From: Phragmites australis
Lineage: Eukaryota; Streptophyta; Magnoliopsida; Poales; Poaceae
DNA: 64,000 nucleotides
Reading direction: 5' to 3'
NCBI RefSeq assembly: GCF_958298935.1
Contig: NC_084937.1
Span: 23,755,568-23,819,567 of the forward strand
Numbering within the stretch: the stretch's first letter is position 1; each line of letters begins with the position of its first letter. The notes beneath the pieces were generated by a model. The model was not told the origin of the DNA and did no database searches. It worked only from the letters and a program-made list of their open reading frames with translations. Positions 45,563 through 56,161 of this stretch are shown one piece after another. The translations under genes were made by a program, and so were the position numbers.

Positions 45563-46748
45563 TCATGGGCTTACCCGAACCCACTCGTATCGGCCGTCCA
45601 TTGGAGCGTCCTTGACAACGTCATAGTTGTACCTTGAACAACCAAAAGATCCAAAGGTTACAACACTGATGATAGCACTGCCAGCATGCGAGCAGTTTCT
45701 TCAGATTTGCCAAACAGGAAGGCCAAAGTTGAACTGAAATTGGGTTTTGAAAAGAAAAGGAAGGAAGAAGAAAAATGGACCATACGGCTTGTGGAGAGCT
45801 TCACAGCCTGTGCCAACCTCGCAGGCTATCCTAGCTGTACCTTTTTTTTTTCCAAAAGAAAAGCCCGGTGGGAAATGCCATTTCCTATTGTAGCCATCAC
45901 ACATGACATGTTCCCCTAGACTGCAGATCTTTTTACGGCCCCAGAACCAGAGGATAGACTTCCAAGCCGTAAGGTAATTTTGCTTACTTCTAGACTAGCA
46001 AACACTCTTTTCAAGTTTCAACAAAAAGAGAGAGAGAAATTATAAAAAAGTAGAGTACTAGTAGTAGTAGAAAAAAATAGAGAGAGCAGGCCACGTGTTG
46101 CTCTAGTGCAGTTTACAAGCTAGTGGTACAGTAACTTCGTTTCTCAGTTTTTACTGTCTGCAAGTGCAAGTGTGCAGCACCACACTGACAATTTCAGAGC
46201 TTGAGGAGCAGGGTCCTGTTGCTTCAACGGAGTTTACAGACCCACCGCTGTGCATGCTGCTTCTGCTTCTGCTAGCTAGCTACTATAAATAATGGAAGTA
46301 TGGAAGCTTGAGAGGACAGGGGCCAAGCCTCGCAGCTCGCACAGAGAAGGAGCTGGAGCTCAGACGCATGCCCTATACTCACTTGGTCGCGAAGCGCCAT
46401 GCAACACCGCTCTCCGCGGCGGCGAGGAACGCCTCGACCTCCTCATCCGGCGGCGACCTCCCCCTCTTCACCTTGTTCGTCCTGCGCGCAACAACAACCG
46501 TCCCACACAAAGGAAGGGTAACGGAGAGGAGAATTAATTAGCCACGGCGCCGAGCAGAGAGTTCTTTAAGCAGGAGCGCAGCATACACAGCTTCGAAGCT
46601 CAGCTGCTTCCTTGAGGAGGAGGAGGAGGAGGAAGGCGAAGAAGGCAGGGAGGGAGACTGACATGCCGGCGCCCACGTTGTCGCTCTCGCGCTTGCTGCA
46701 GCTCGGCACCGCCGCCGTCACGGTGGCGGCCGCGGTCGCGGCAGCCAT
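45563..46748 (-). CDS. KRP: KRP/ICK-type cyclin-dependent kinase inhibitor (84 aa, 3 exons)
   Basis: Minus-strand exons 46748-46663, 46481-46383 and 45632-45563 splice with GT-AG introns into an 84-codon frame ending in TGA at 45565-45563. The C-terminal 45 residues match the conserved Kip-related box that contacts cyclin and CDK: EEVEAFLAAAE, RFATKYNYD and DAPMDGRYEWVRV. This is the part that inhibits CDK-cyclin complexes in the nucleus. The N-terminal part is short, Ala-rich and basic (SKRES, KVKRGRS), the latter a possible nuclear signal. At 84 residues it is much smaller than typical KRPs (about 180-260), like the short KRP6/KRP7-type proteins I recall from rice. The exon pieces are too short to appear as long ORFs, and the final exon encodes only 22 residues. 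The exact paralogue number is not assigned. Confidence 0.88.
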
Positions 46749-46962
46749 GCCTTTTTTTTTTTATTCTTCTCCCCTGTTCTTTGTTTTTCCCTCTCGGCCG
46801 TGGCGCGGCCTGTGTGGGTGTGTGTAGTCTGTTGGGTGTTACGGGGCCGGGTTGGGTGGGGGTGGGAAGGGATAACGATTGGATTAGCTGGGAAACGGTG
46901 GAGGAGCCGTGGTTACTTATGCTCATCACGGGTGGGCGACCAACAGCAAAAATAATCTTATA

Positions 46963-47141
46963 AGATCTCGTCTATTTAGATTATATATCTAATTTATAAT
47001 ATAACGTGTAATAAAATTTATAATATAAATAATTAATAATTAATAATAAAATAAAAAATAATTAATAAAAAAATAAAAAATAAATTATTACATGTCACAT
47101 TATAAATTAGATATAGACCTTAAATACATAAAATCAGGTCT
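46963..47141. mobile_element. AT-rich MITE-like inverted repeat upstream of KRP
   Basis: Two arms, 46986-47016 and 47085-47115, are inverted copies of TATATCTAATTTATAAT and RTRACRTGTAATAA, with weaker similarity extending outward to about 46963 and 47141. The centre is almost pure A/T. It ends about 215 bp upstream of the KRP start codon, inside the likely promoter. The family and the target duplication were not resolved. Confidence 0.55.
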
Positions 47142-47493
47142 ATTATTAACAGCAGCCGCCTACCGCGCCACAGAGAGAATGGTGGGCGGATCGGAGCAGC
47201 GTGCACGTGGGGGCTGCTGCGCTGTCCCACCTCGTCGCCTACTTATACTTGTCTTGTGAGTTGTGACCGTGTAGTTGCCGATGCCTGATAGGTGCCGGTG
47301 TGCCACCCGTCGAGTAGGGTGGGGTGGGCGCCGAGATGCGGATGGAAACGGGGAAGGGTATGTGCACGCCGGTTGTGTGGTTCGGGGCACTCGTGGGGCT
47401 CGCTCTGTTGCTCGCTCGCACGACATGTGCTGCAGGAGATGGGCAGGGAGCCTTGTCGGCGCACGACGAAGTGAAGGTGCGTGGAATCATTTG

Positions 47494-48083
47494 TGTCGAA
47501 GATTAGTTCCCGACAATATATCCGTAAATTGACTAGGTACCTTTGAGGGTAGGGATTAATCACGAAGCGAGATAAAATGATGTATACAGGTTCGAGCTTT
47601 CGATTGGAGTACTACCCTATATCATGTAGGGGTGTTGCTACCTTGTATTGATGATTTTGAGTACAAGCAAGGTGGCTAAGACTATTACAATGAGTTGATT
47701 GGATCTAATCTGCCATAGGGTTAAAGTCATCTATTAACTCCTCTATTGTTGCCTTTCGTGTTGCTCATAGTTCCTTATTCCTTGTTCTCCCCACGGCCTT
47801 TTCGCCTTATATAGAGGTGAGGTACCGAATCCTATCCAGCTGTAGTCGATAGGGAGTTGTCTTTCTTAACGTCTAAGTAGATAGATCTGTTTTGAATACA
47901 GGTCGTATTGGTTTGGGTAACCAATCTAAACATTCTCGGTATATACTTCCTTGATTCCGGGTGTATCAGGTACCGCTGATTCGGTTCCGTGATATCTGGA
48001 GTTGCCGAATATGCGTCGTATATACCTTGTATGTATATGATGTACTCCTTATACACATATACCACATAGTTAGATATTCGACA
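47494..48083 (-). repeat. 3' LTR of the Tat element
   Basis: 590 bp, starting TGTCGAAGATTAG and ending ATATTCGACA on the plus strand. On the minus strand a TATATAAGG box (about 47813-47805) is the likely LTR promoter. Confidence 0.92.
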
Positions 48084-48097
48084 GTAGCCCCCTAACT
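48084..48097 (-). other. Polypurine tract of the Tat element
   Basis: The minus strand reads AGTTAGGGGGCTAC directly before the LTR start TGTCGAATATC, the expected position for plus-strand priming. Confidence 0.7.
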
Positions 48098-48535
48098 CTA
48101 CTTCGGAGAAGAGGTTTCCATAAGCATCCACTCGAGTACTGCCAAGTTTAAGCTTGGTCAAGTAAAGTGGATCAGGCTCATAGTCGAAAGAATTGAGTGT
48201 GGACGGATCCTTCCTCGAGTATCGAGTGGAAGCTTAGTCGGGTCGAGTGCCCTATGGCTAACCGCACTCGAGACTTGAAGAGAAAGATTTAAAGAACTCA
48301 ACTGATCAATATCCGACTCCGAGTAGAATTAAAAAACCTTTCGAAATTTAAAACGACAGGTATGGGTGCGTTGTAAAGGTGGGAGTGGTTGAAACGGCGG
48401 TAACTTTTCGGTTTTTACCTGTAAGACCCGGACTTGTAGCGGCCATTCTTCGTCCTTTGCCATCAATCTTCCTATACAATACTCTCAGCTTTCTCTGCCT
48501 TAGCAAGCACCACCGCCAGAAAGAAGTTTAGATCC

Positions 48536-51238
48536 ATGGATCCCAACTCTTCCTCGATGATTCTGACTTCCTCCTCACCGGAGAAGCAGTCGGACGCAGC
48601 AGCGGCCGGCGCCTCGCCCGATCAGTATGATGAGGCAAGGTTCATGATTGAGGCCTGGACACCCTCAGCTATGCAAGAAACTCGGCTGGTGGAACTTGAA
48701 GCGAAAGGAGTGGTGCCGTTGCGCAGCCTGGTCGAATGGAGGACGGCATCGGGTGAGAGATTCCCTTCCTAAAAGATCAAGCATGAGTTCGTAATTTTTG
48801 AGTCTTTCTTCCATTGTGGTTTTAACATCCTTCCTTCCAAGTTCCTTCTCAATATGCTCGATCAATACCAGATTGAACTTCATCACCTGAACCCCAATTC
48901 GATCACCATGTTGAGTATTTTTGTTCATCTTTGTGAGGCTTTCCTTGGCATCGAGCTAAGTTTGAACCTTTTTCAGTATTTTTATAAACTGAAAAGGATT
49001 ACCGAAAATAAATGTGTCAGGGGATATGGTTTCCAGTTGAGGAGTTGGATGAGAAACTCCTATATCTTAGTTCCCCTAACTTCCTCTTGGTCGAAGGATT
49101 GGAAGAAACTTTGATTTTACGTCTCCAATCCCAACCCGATCGATTTTCCTTTAGTGTATAGAGGTATTTTTCCCATCCAAAATCCTTCTTGGACGCAAGA
49201 GCATTGAGAGTCCAGCTACACCACCTACTTCGCCAACAAGATTGGCATGGTGAGGCAATTTGGCCTTACTGGGTGGCATGTGGTCAGAGACTTTATTAGT
49301 AAGAAATTGAGTCCCTTGAAGGCGCGAATGTGCCTGACTTGGGAGTACAGTGGGGATGAGGATGCTTCTAGGGATGCGACCGGATGTAAGGCTTAGTTAG
49401 CACTTTGCCATTTTCGTTTGGCTATGATCTTTGAGCTTTATCGAGTAAACCTTTCTTTTCTTTTTTAGCCCTGCCTGCCCAGGACGTCACCGCCCGGCTA
49501 AACAAGATTTTTTCTTCTGGCGCACCGGAGTGTGGCATTGCGCCTTACTCCTTAGTGAATCCTCGACCAGACGTAAGGATTTTCTCATGGAACAGTAAGA
49601 CATGTTATTGTCTATTTGTTCTAACTTGTCTGTGTGACTGCAGGCTCCAGTTTTCCGTGAAGAACATATCCTTTCGAGCGAGGTCTTTGATCTCGACGGT
49701 GCTACTTCCGCCAATGCCGCCGACAAGGGGGAAGGATCGACCAATAAGGAGGCCCAGGGATCTCTTCGATCAAAGAGATCATCCCCATCTTCTGATCTGT
49801 TGTCGGATCCTTGCCCTCTCAAGCGCAAGCGAAGGAGCCCTTAGTTATGCTGATTAAAGTTTTTATTATCTTCTTATTTCCTTTCAAATTATCAAGTAGA
49901 TACCTGAATGCATTTGGTTTGGATGAGTGGCCTTTTGTTAGGAAACGGCGAGCGTACCAGCCTAATTGCCTCCTCGAGCAACCGCCACTCTCGATGACCC
50001 GGCTGAAAAGGTAACTCTTCTCGAGTTATCGATTTTCTTTCGGTCATTCTATTAATGACGGGTTGCATGGATGGCTCTTTTTTAGGGATGTCTGGCGTGT
50101 CCTCGCAATTGCCAACTCGAGGGACTGACATGCCTGATGATTTGACTAGAGAGGTAATTTCAGTCAAATTATCGCTCTTTAGTTGGTCATACTTTCACTC
50201 GATAATGTATTTTTATTATCTGGTTCTTTGCAGGCTACTGATGCCTTGACTTTGCCTGGTCCATGTGTAACTCCTCCACCAGCTTTGTCTGCCAGACCAA
50301 GAACAAAGAAGGTGACCACAAAAAGGCAAAAGTCAAGGATCATTTCACACTTTCCGATTTCAAAGAGGTTTGTCCTGGATTCTGATCTCGGCTGACCGGT
50401 CCTTTCTTTTCCTCTTCTCTTATTTTTTTGATTGCAGACTATCGACTGAGACGCAAACCAAGGTTGCCAGCGTCTCGACCAGCCATCCGGGGCTAACTTC
50501 CCCGGTTGACTCGTCCTTGGCTCCAATTAGAGATCCTGCCTCGAGTGCTCCCGAAGAAGACCTGCAGCTCAAGGGAAGTGAAACTTCAATATCAATCCCG
50601 ACTGATGATGTGTGGGCAGCGATAAAAACTCTTCTCCAGGTTACAAGCGCTCAGGTAGCTGCCGCCGAGGCCAACCATCACAAGGAGCTCGAAGCAAAGA
50701 GGGAGAAAATTGAACGTAAGCCTATTCTTGATCACAAGTGCGTGATTCGATTATTGGGTGACTAGCAAAGAATTATTATTCGATTTACCTTTTTTTAGGC
50801 CTTAAGTCCTCCTGCAATAACAAGGAAAAGCTTCTTGCTGACGCAATGAAGAAGGTTGATGACGATGTCAAGTTTCGGGGGAGACTCAGGAATCAAATGA
50901 ACACCGCTTGAGCTGAAAAGAAGGCGATGATATCTGAAAGGGATGCTGATGTCCCGGCTCTTCAAGAGCTGAAGGAGCAGACCCTCGACCTCATGTCCCA
51001 AGCAGCCTATGCAAGCGCTGCCACATTGCTAGGTATTCTCAAGAGCTATAACCCTACGCTCGATACCTTATTGGTTACAGTCAAGTTTAATGGCACTAGC
51101 GAGGAGGCTGCAAAGCTTGTAGAAAGTGTCCAGTCGGTAATTCCAGCTTTTGTCGAGTCATTGAGGCTCAGTTTTCCTAGTGACGATAGTGAGGGGAGTC
51201 CCTGGGACGGATGGTCCATCCTGTTTTGGCACTTGTAA
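48536..51238 (+). pseudogene. Antisense ORF 1 of the Tat element (gypsy-type transposon domain)
   Basis: Starting with an ATG at 48536 this plus-strand region encodes a plant protein type long annotated as a putative gypsy-type transposon domain (Transposase_28). Key segments are EFVIFESFFHCGFN, LHHLNPNSI and LCEAFLGIE. Stops occur at 48769, 49115 and elsewhere, and the later part (to 51238) contains lysine- and serine-rich and coiled-coil-like pieces (ANHHKELEAKREKIE) separated by intron-like T-rich GT-AG segments. Its orientation is opposite to gag-pol. The protein's function is unknown, and this copy is broken. Confidence 0.65.
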
Positions 51239-51753
51239 GACATATTTTATGATCTGAGAATGCATGCAGCAAGGTTAAATTTTGCCAATCTATTATGCTT
51301 TTGTCATCTATTTCCTTGTCGATAAAATAGGATTATCATAAGTAGATGCAATAACTGGTATATTGTCATCGTTCTCAAGACCATACGATTATGCATCTAT
51401 CAACACCTGAAATCTTAACTAAATAAGGCATTAGACGGCCCTCGAGTACTCGAGAAGACCGTAATAGTGAGGAAAAGACTAATACCAAGCGTTATGATTT
51501 TGACTGCAATATGATTATCGAGTGAACTCGAACCACCAGGCAGGTGGGCATTAAAAGATCCCACTCTCATTTGTACTCGTTTTCACCGCAATATTGATCT
51601 GACGCGTCATAATGGCTGCCTATCCCTATTTGCAGAGATGAGATAAGCCATAACGCCATCATGACTTCCACCAAACGTGCTACGCGCCTGAGGCGACACC
51701 ATTATTTCAGATCTTGACGGCTACGTTTGCACAATAAGACCCATTTCCCCTGC

Positions 51754-51761
51754 TATAAATA
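51754..51761 (+). promoter_or_regulatory. TATA box for antisense ORF 2
   Basis: TATAAATA sits 82-89 bases upstream of the ATG of antisense ORF 2, a good plant core-promoter spacing. It faces opposite to the element's own LTR promoter. Confidence 0.55.
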
Positions 51762-51842
51762 GAGGGAATTCGAAGCCGTTTGTCTGTTGTCTCCTTTGTT
51801 TCCTTTGCCCATTGCCTCCTAAGACTCGTAGAGCTTGAAGCC

Positions 51843-52391
51843 ATGACCACCACTCCATCTCTGCCTCTTGAGCCAATCCAAGAAGTCCTCTCCCCTAGGC
51901 CTCTCGCCATGATACTTCCTGAAGTCATTATCATCACGTCCTCCAATGACGAGGACTCGAGTAGCGGGCCTCAGAAGGAGAGGGAAGAAGCATCCACCAT
52001 AGATCATCACTGTCCCCTCACTCAACGTGTTCACCGTTACATCAAGACATATGCCTCAGCGCAGCGCTCTGCACCGAAGAGGAATGAGGATGGTGGTGAT
52101 ATCGACCGGATCATCGACCAAGCCGCCATTGAGGTCTTCAGCGGTGGAGCCCCCGAGTCATCACCGGCGAAGGAGGCACGGTCGCTTTCTCCGTCGACAA
52201 CCGCCAGATCACCTTTGCGCCAGGTAGAAGACCACTCGGCATCACCAACGCCGGTCAGCAGCTCCAGCAGGGCCTTCGCCTTGTCCACTTTTCCTGGCCC
52301 TTATGTTGGTCGGCGACCGATTCCTAGGGTGATCAGCTACCGCCCGAGGGAGGAGTATAAAAGGTTCCTTGACTCGTTCAAGGGCGAATGA
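51843..52391 (+). CDS. Antisense ORF 2 of the Tat element, 182 aa, function unknown
   Basis: An open frame on the strand opposite to gag-pol lies between integrase and antisense ORF 1. The first in-frame ATG is at 51843 and the stop at 52389-52391. The product is rich in Ser, Pro and acidic residues (ITSSNDEDSSSG), with a conserved-looking C-terminus (PYVGRRPIPRV, REEYKRFLDSF). No catalytic motif is visible and I do not recognise a family. A TATA box lies upstream. Unlike the other coding parts of this element, this frame is uninterrupted. It may be an accessory protein of the Tat group, or a decayed part of a longer antisense gene. Confidence 0.45.
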   Translation: MTTTPSLPLEPIQEVLSPRPLAMILPEVIIITSSNDEDSSSGPQKEREEASTIDHHCPLTQRVHRYIKTYASAQRSAPKRNEDGGDIDRIIDQAAIEVFSGGAPESSPAKEARSLSPSTTARSPLRQVEDHSASPTPVSSSSRAFALSTFPGPYVGRRPIPRVISYRPREEYKRFLDSFKGE

Positions 52392-52897
52392 TGGTCCATA
52401 CGCTTCCAAACTTTCGGAGGTGGTGGATCTTCACTATTTGCCAGAGCTAGGCGGATTATTTCTGCTAATTTTGCACTAGCCACACGGATTAGAGGAAAAG
52501 GGAAAGATTATGTAATCAAGTAGCTAACCGAATCAAATGTAATAGACTTACCTGTAACCTACCTTTTCTATGAATAAAACTTTCGGAGCTGGTCGATGTT
52601 CCACGAGTGCTCGAGTATCTCGTCATTCGGAGTAGATAGCCGTACTGACCCAGGTCGAGTGATTTCGACTACTATGTGAGGTCTTTCCCACTTAGGTGGT
52701 AACTTGTGGTGTCGAGCCTATTTCTGCACTTTTCGTAGGACGAGGTCCTGAGCAGCGAGTTCTCTGGGTTGAATTATCTGGATTTGATATCTACGCAATG
52801 TCTACTGATACTTAGCCGCTCGAATAGATGCTCGATCTCGGTAATCCTCGAGTAAATTTATGTAATCCGCTCGTAGTTGCTCCTGCCCTTCTTCAGA

Positions 52898-53530
52898 TTA
52901 ATGTTCCACTCGAGGTGATCCGAACTGTAACTTAGTCGGGAGCATCACTTCCGCTCCATAAACCAAGAAGAACGGAGTTTCACCAGTGGCTCTATTAGTT
53001 GAAGTACGAACGGCCCATAGTACTAAGGGAAGTTCTTTTACCCAGCGTTTCAAGTAAGCTTTTAGCATGTCGAAGACCCGAGTTTTGATGCCATGTAAGA
53101 CTATTCCATTAGCACGTTCAACTTGACCGTTACTCTGCGGGTGAGCTACTGAGGCGAAACGAGTTTTGATACCGAATTCTTTGTAGAACGCAATAAAGGT
53201 CCCGCTTCTGAACTGGCTACCGTTATCTATAATAATCCAATGCGGAATGCTGAATCGAGTAATTATGCTCCTGATGAACTTCTTGGCCGCTTTTGCTGTT
53301 ATCTTTCCTACGGGTTCGGCCTCGATCCACTTGGTGCACGTGTCGATAGCCACAAATTGAAACTTGTAACCACCTTGGGCCCTTGGGAACGGTTCCAAAA
53401 TATTCAAGCCTCAGATGGAGAAAGGCCAAGAAAGAGGAATTGTTTGCAGAGCTTGGGCTTGGATTTACAAGCAATTTTCTCTGCAGACGCATCATCCAAG
53501 TCAGGTGGCGTTCAAGTAGTGCAGCATCCA
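52898..53530 (-). pseudogene. Tat integrase remnant
   Basis: The core reads FQFVAIDTCTKWIEAEP (first catalytic Asp), then IIIDNGSQFRSG (second Asp), HPQSNGQVERANG (catalytic Glu), and a GETPFFLVYGAEVMLP C-terminal block that is typical of Ty3/gypsy integrases. The frame is open from about 53407 to 52898 but is disrupted upstream, and the zinc-binding region is shifted into another frame. Confidence 0.85.
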
Positions 53531-53555
53531 TTTCTGCGGGTTCTGCCTCGCTGAC

Positions 53556-53960
53556 CTAGTCAGACTGCTGGTCGGGTTGGGCAGCATCCGTTCGCCAAAC
53601 TGTCGGGACAGATGGTTTAAGGAGTTTCTCAACGAAGACTCCTACAGGTACCGGTGCTCGAGAAGAAGCAAGTCTAGCAAGTTCATCCGCACCAGAGTTA
53701 TCATTCCTTCTGATATGCGTCACTTCTAGTCCTTCGAACTTTTGCTCAAGCTTTTGTACCTCGAGTAAATAAGCCACCATGTTGTCGTCTGAGCACTGGT
53801 ACTCCTTTTGAACTTGGTTTATGACTAGTTGTGAGTCCTCTTTCAAAAAAAGGTCATTTAATTCCAAGCGACGTAGGTATGCGGAGCCCGTTTACCAGTC
53901 CTTCATATTCTGCAACATTGTTGGAGGCTTTAAAATCTAATTAAACAACATACCTGAGTT
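53556..53960 (-). pseudogene. Second (archaeal-type) RNase H domain
   Basis: The segment LFLKEDSQLVINQVQKEY with ADELARLASS matches the additional RNase H domain that Tat elements carry between the ordinary RNase H and integrase. The upstream catalytic region is interrupted near 53870-53945, where the frame is broken by stops. This domain is the main reason for assigning the element to Tat. Confidence 0.75.
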
Positions 53961-54149
53961 CGTCGCCCGTTGGAGATTTGAGCATAATGCCAGCCCCCGC
54001 GCCCTGGAGCCTGAGCGATCCATCAAAGAAGAGCGTCTAGTGATCTTCGACCATGTTTGGCCTTACTTCTTCAACGCTTGTCCATTCAGCGATGAAGTCC
54101 GCTAACACTCCGGATTTCACGATCGTGCGTGGTGCGTAGATTACGTCGA

Positions 54150-55400
54150 ACTCATTTAGTTCTACCGCCCATTGCATGATTCGTCCAGTAGCTTCCCGAT
54201 TGCCGTAATTTTCGGGAAGACATCAAGACTGCATATATCAGCTTCTGTACTTGCGAGTACCGTAGCTTTGCATCGTGTAGAACCTCGCTCACATAGTAAA
54301 CAGGTTTCTGAACCTTGGCCTTTCTCTCGAGACACTCCTGTTCGACCACCAGTACCGTGCTTACAACTTGTGGGGTAGCTGCAATATAAAAAAGAGCTCC
54401 TCTTTTTCATTAGGCGGTGTAAGGATTAATGGAGACAATAAGTACCTTTTTAAGTCCTGGAAGGCACGCTCCACTTCTTTTGTCCACTCAAACCGATTTT
54501 GTTTCTTCAACAGCTTGAAGAAAGGCATCCCACGCTTGCCCATCTTGGAAATGAATCAACTAAGAACAACAATGCAATATGTTAGTTTCTGGACCTCTTT
54601 CAGTGTTCGAGGTGACCGCATCTAGTCGAGAGTCTCAATTTTGCGTAGGTTGGCCTCAATGCCTCAACTCGACACCAGAAAGCTGAGAAGCTTGCTGGAC
54701 GGCACGCCAAACATGCACTTTTCGGGGTTAAGCATCATGCGATACTTTCTGAGGTTGTCGAACGTCGAACGTTTCTTTGAGATCGTCAACCAATGCATTT
54801 TTGGTTTTCGGTTTGACTACAACATCATCGACATACGCTTCTACATTGCGCCCGATTTGGGGTTGCAGACAGTTTTGAATACACCTTCGATACGTAGCAC
54901 CAACATTTTTTAAATCGAAAGACATCTTTACATAACAAAATACACCTAAAAAGAGTAGTAAAAGCAGTTTTCTCCTCATCCTCTAATCCCATGCTAATTT
55001 GGTGTTACCCCGAATAGGCATCTAGAAAACATAACAACTCGTAACCTGCCGTAGAGTCGACAATCTGGTCGATACGCGGGAGAGGAAAAGAGTTGACACA
55101 TATTCTCCATCTGCCATTGGCCTTCTTGACGAGGACGGGATTCGCAAACCATGTAGGATGATGTACTTCTCAAATGAAGCCCGCCTTTAGGAGCTTATCG
55201 ACCTCCTCCTGGATGGCACGCTTCCTGTCTTCCGCAAATCATCGCTGCTTCTGCACCACAGGTTTGGCATCAAGTTTAACAGCCAGTCTATGCTCGATCA
55301 CCTCCCTGGGGATCCCAGGCATATCGAACGGTTGCAATGAGAACACATCTTGGTTTTCCTGGAGGAAGGTGACGAGCTCGAGTTCCTATTTGGGGTCAAG
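54150..55400 (-). pseudogene. Tat reverse transcriptase and RNase H remnant
   Basis: Readable blocks are GIPREVIEHRLAV (template entry, near 55300), WFANPVLVKKANGRWRICV, the catalytic NVEAYVDDVVVK (near 54830), NRFEWTKEVERAFQDLK of the connection region (near 54480) and VYYVSEVLHDAKLRYSQ of RNase H. Several stops and frameshifts lie between them. Confidence 0.82.
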
Positions 55401-55679
55401 GTTGGCCCCAACTTTAACCGTCTTGGATGGTTCAAGCGGGTCGAGGGGCACTGCCTTGACGCAACCATCGATCTTTGTGTTACTGACGCTGTCATAGGCC
55501 TTGCCTTTGGCGTCGTCGGATTTGGTAGTACCAGCAAGACTTACGAGCCTGGAGTCTTTGGCCTCAACAACACCTTGCTGCCTTTGATGCTTAGAATTTG
55601 CGTCCTTAGGAGCGATGGCCACTCGATTGAAGTATTCGACCATATCCACGCTTTGTTTGTCGCATCTGACTGCTACACG

Positions 55680-56110
55680 CTAATCTCCTTTAACCGTAAT
55701 GGCCCCATTGGGACACGGGATCTTAAGCGCTTGATAGTTATAGTGAACCACCACCATGAACTTGCCTAGCAATGGGCGGCCTAGGATCACATTGTACGCT
55801 GTCTTGAAATCCGCAACATCAAAGGTCAGCTTTTCTATACGGAAGTTGTCTGGCGTGCCAAACGTTATCGACAGCTCGATCTGGCCGAGAGGCACGATCG
55901 ATGAGTTGGGAGTTATGCCGTGGAAAGGCATGACTCCAGTTTTAAGCTCTGACATCTGGATTCCCATCTTGTCCAAGGTTTTGGAGAAAATGAGGTTGAG
56001 TGAACTACCTCCATCGATCAGAGTTCTGGAAACCTTGATGTTGAGTATGGTCAGTTGAACTACGACCGAGTATCGACCAGGATGTGGTATAACGACCGGA
56101 TGGTCGGTTT
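55680..56110 (-). pseudogene. Tat protease remnant
   Basis: The retropepsin-like active-site block reads LIDGGSSLNLIF (near 56010-56045), followed by the flap-to-C-terminal segment ending in AYNVILGRPLLGKF, typical of Ty3/gypsy protease regions. The DGGS form in place of DTGS/DSGA is usual for the Tat group. A stop separates it from the reverse-transcriptase region. Confidence 0.75.
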
Positions 56111-56161
56111 GATCAAAGGTGATCGGCTGTTCCGATCACTTGAGATACAGAGTGGGCCTAG

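Noticed and set aside
46292..46541. Plus-strand open frames and TATAAATA near 46285
   Set aside because: They overlap exon 2 and intron 1 of the minus-strand KRP gene, whose protein is clearly recognisable.
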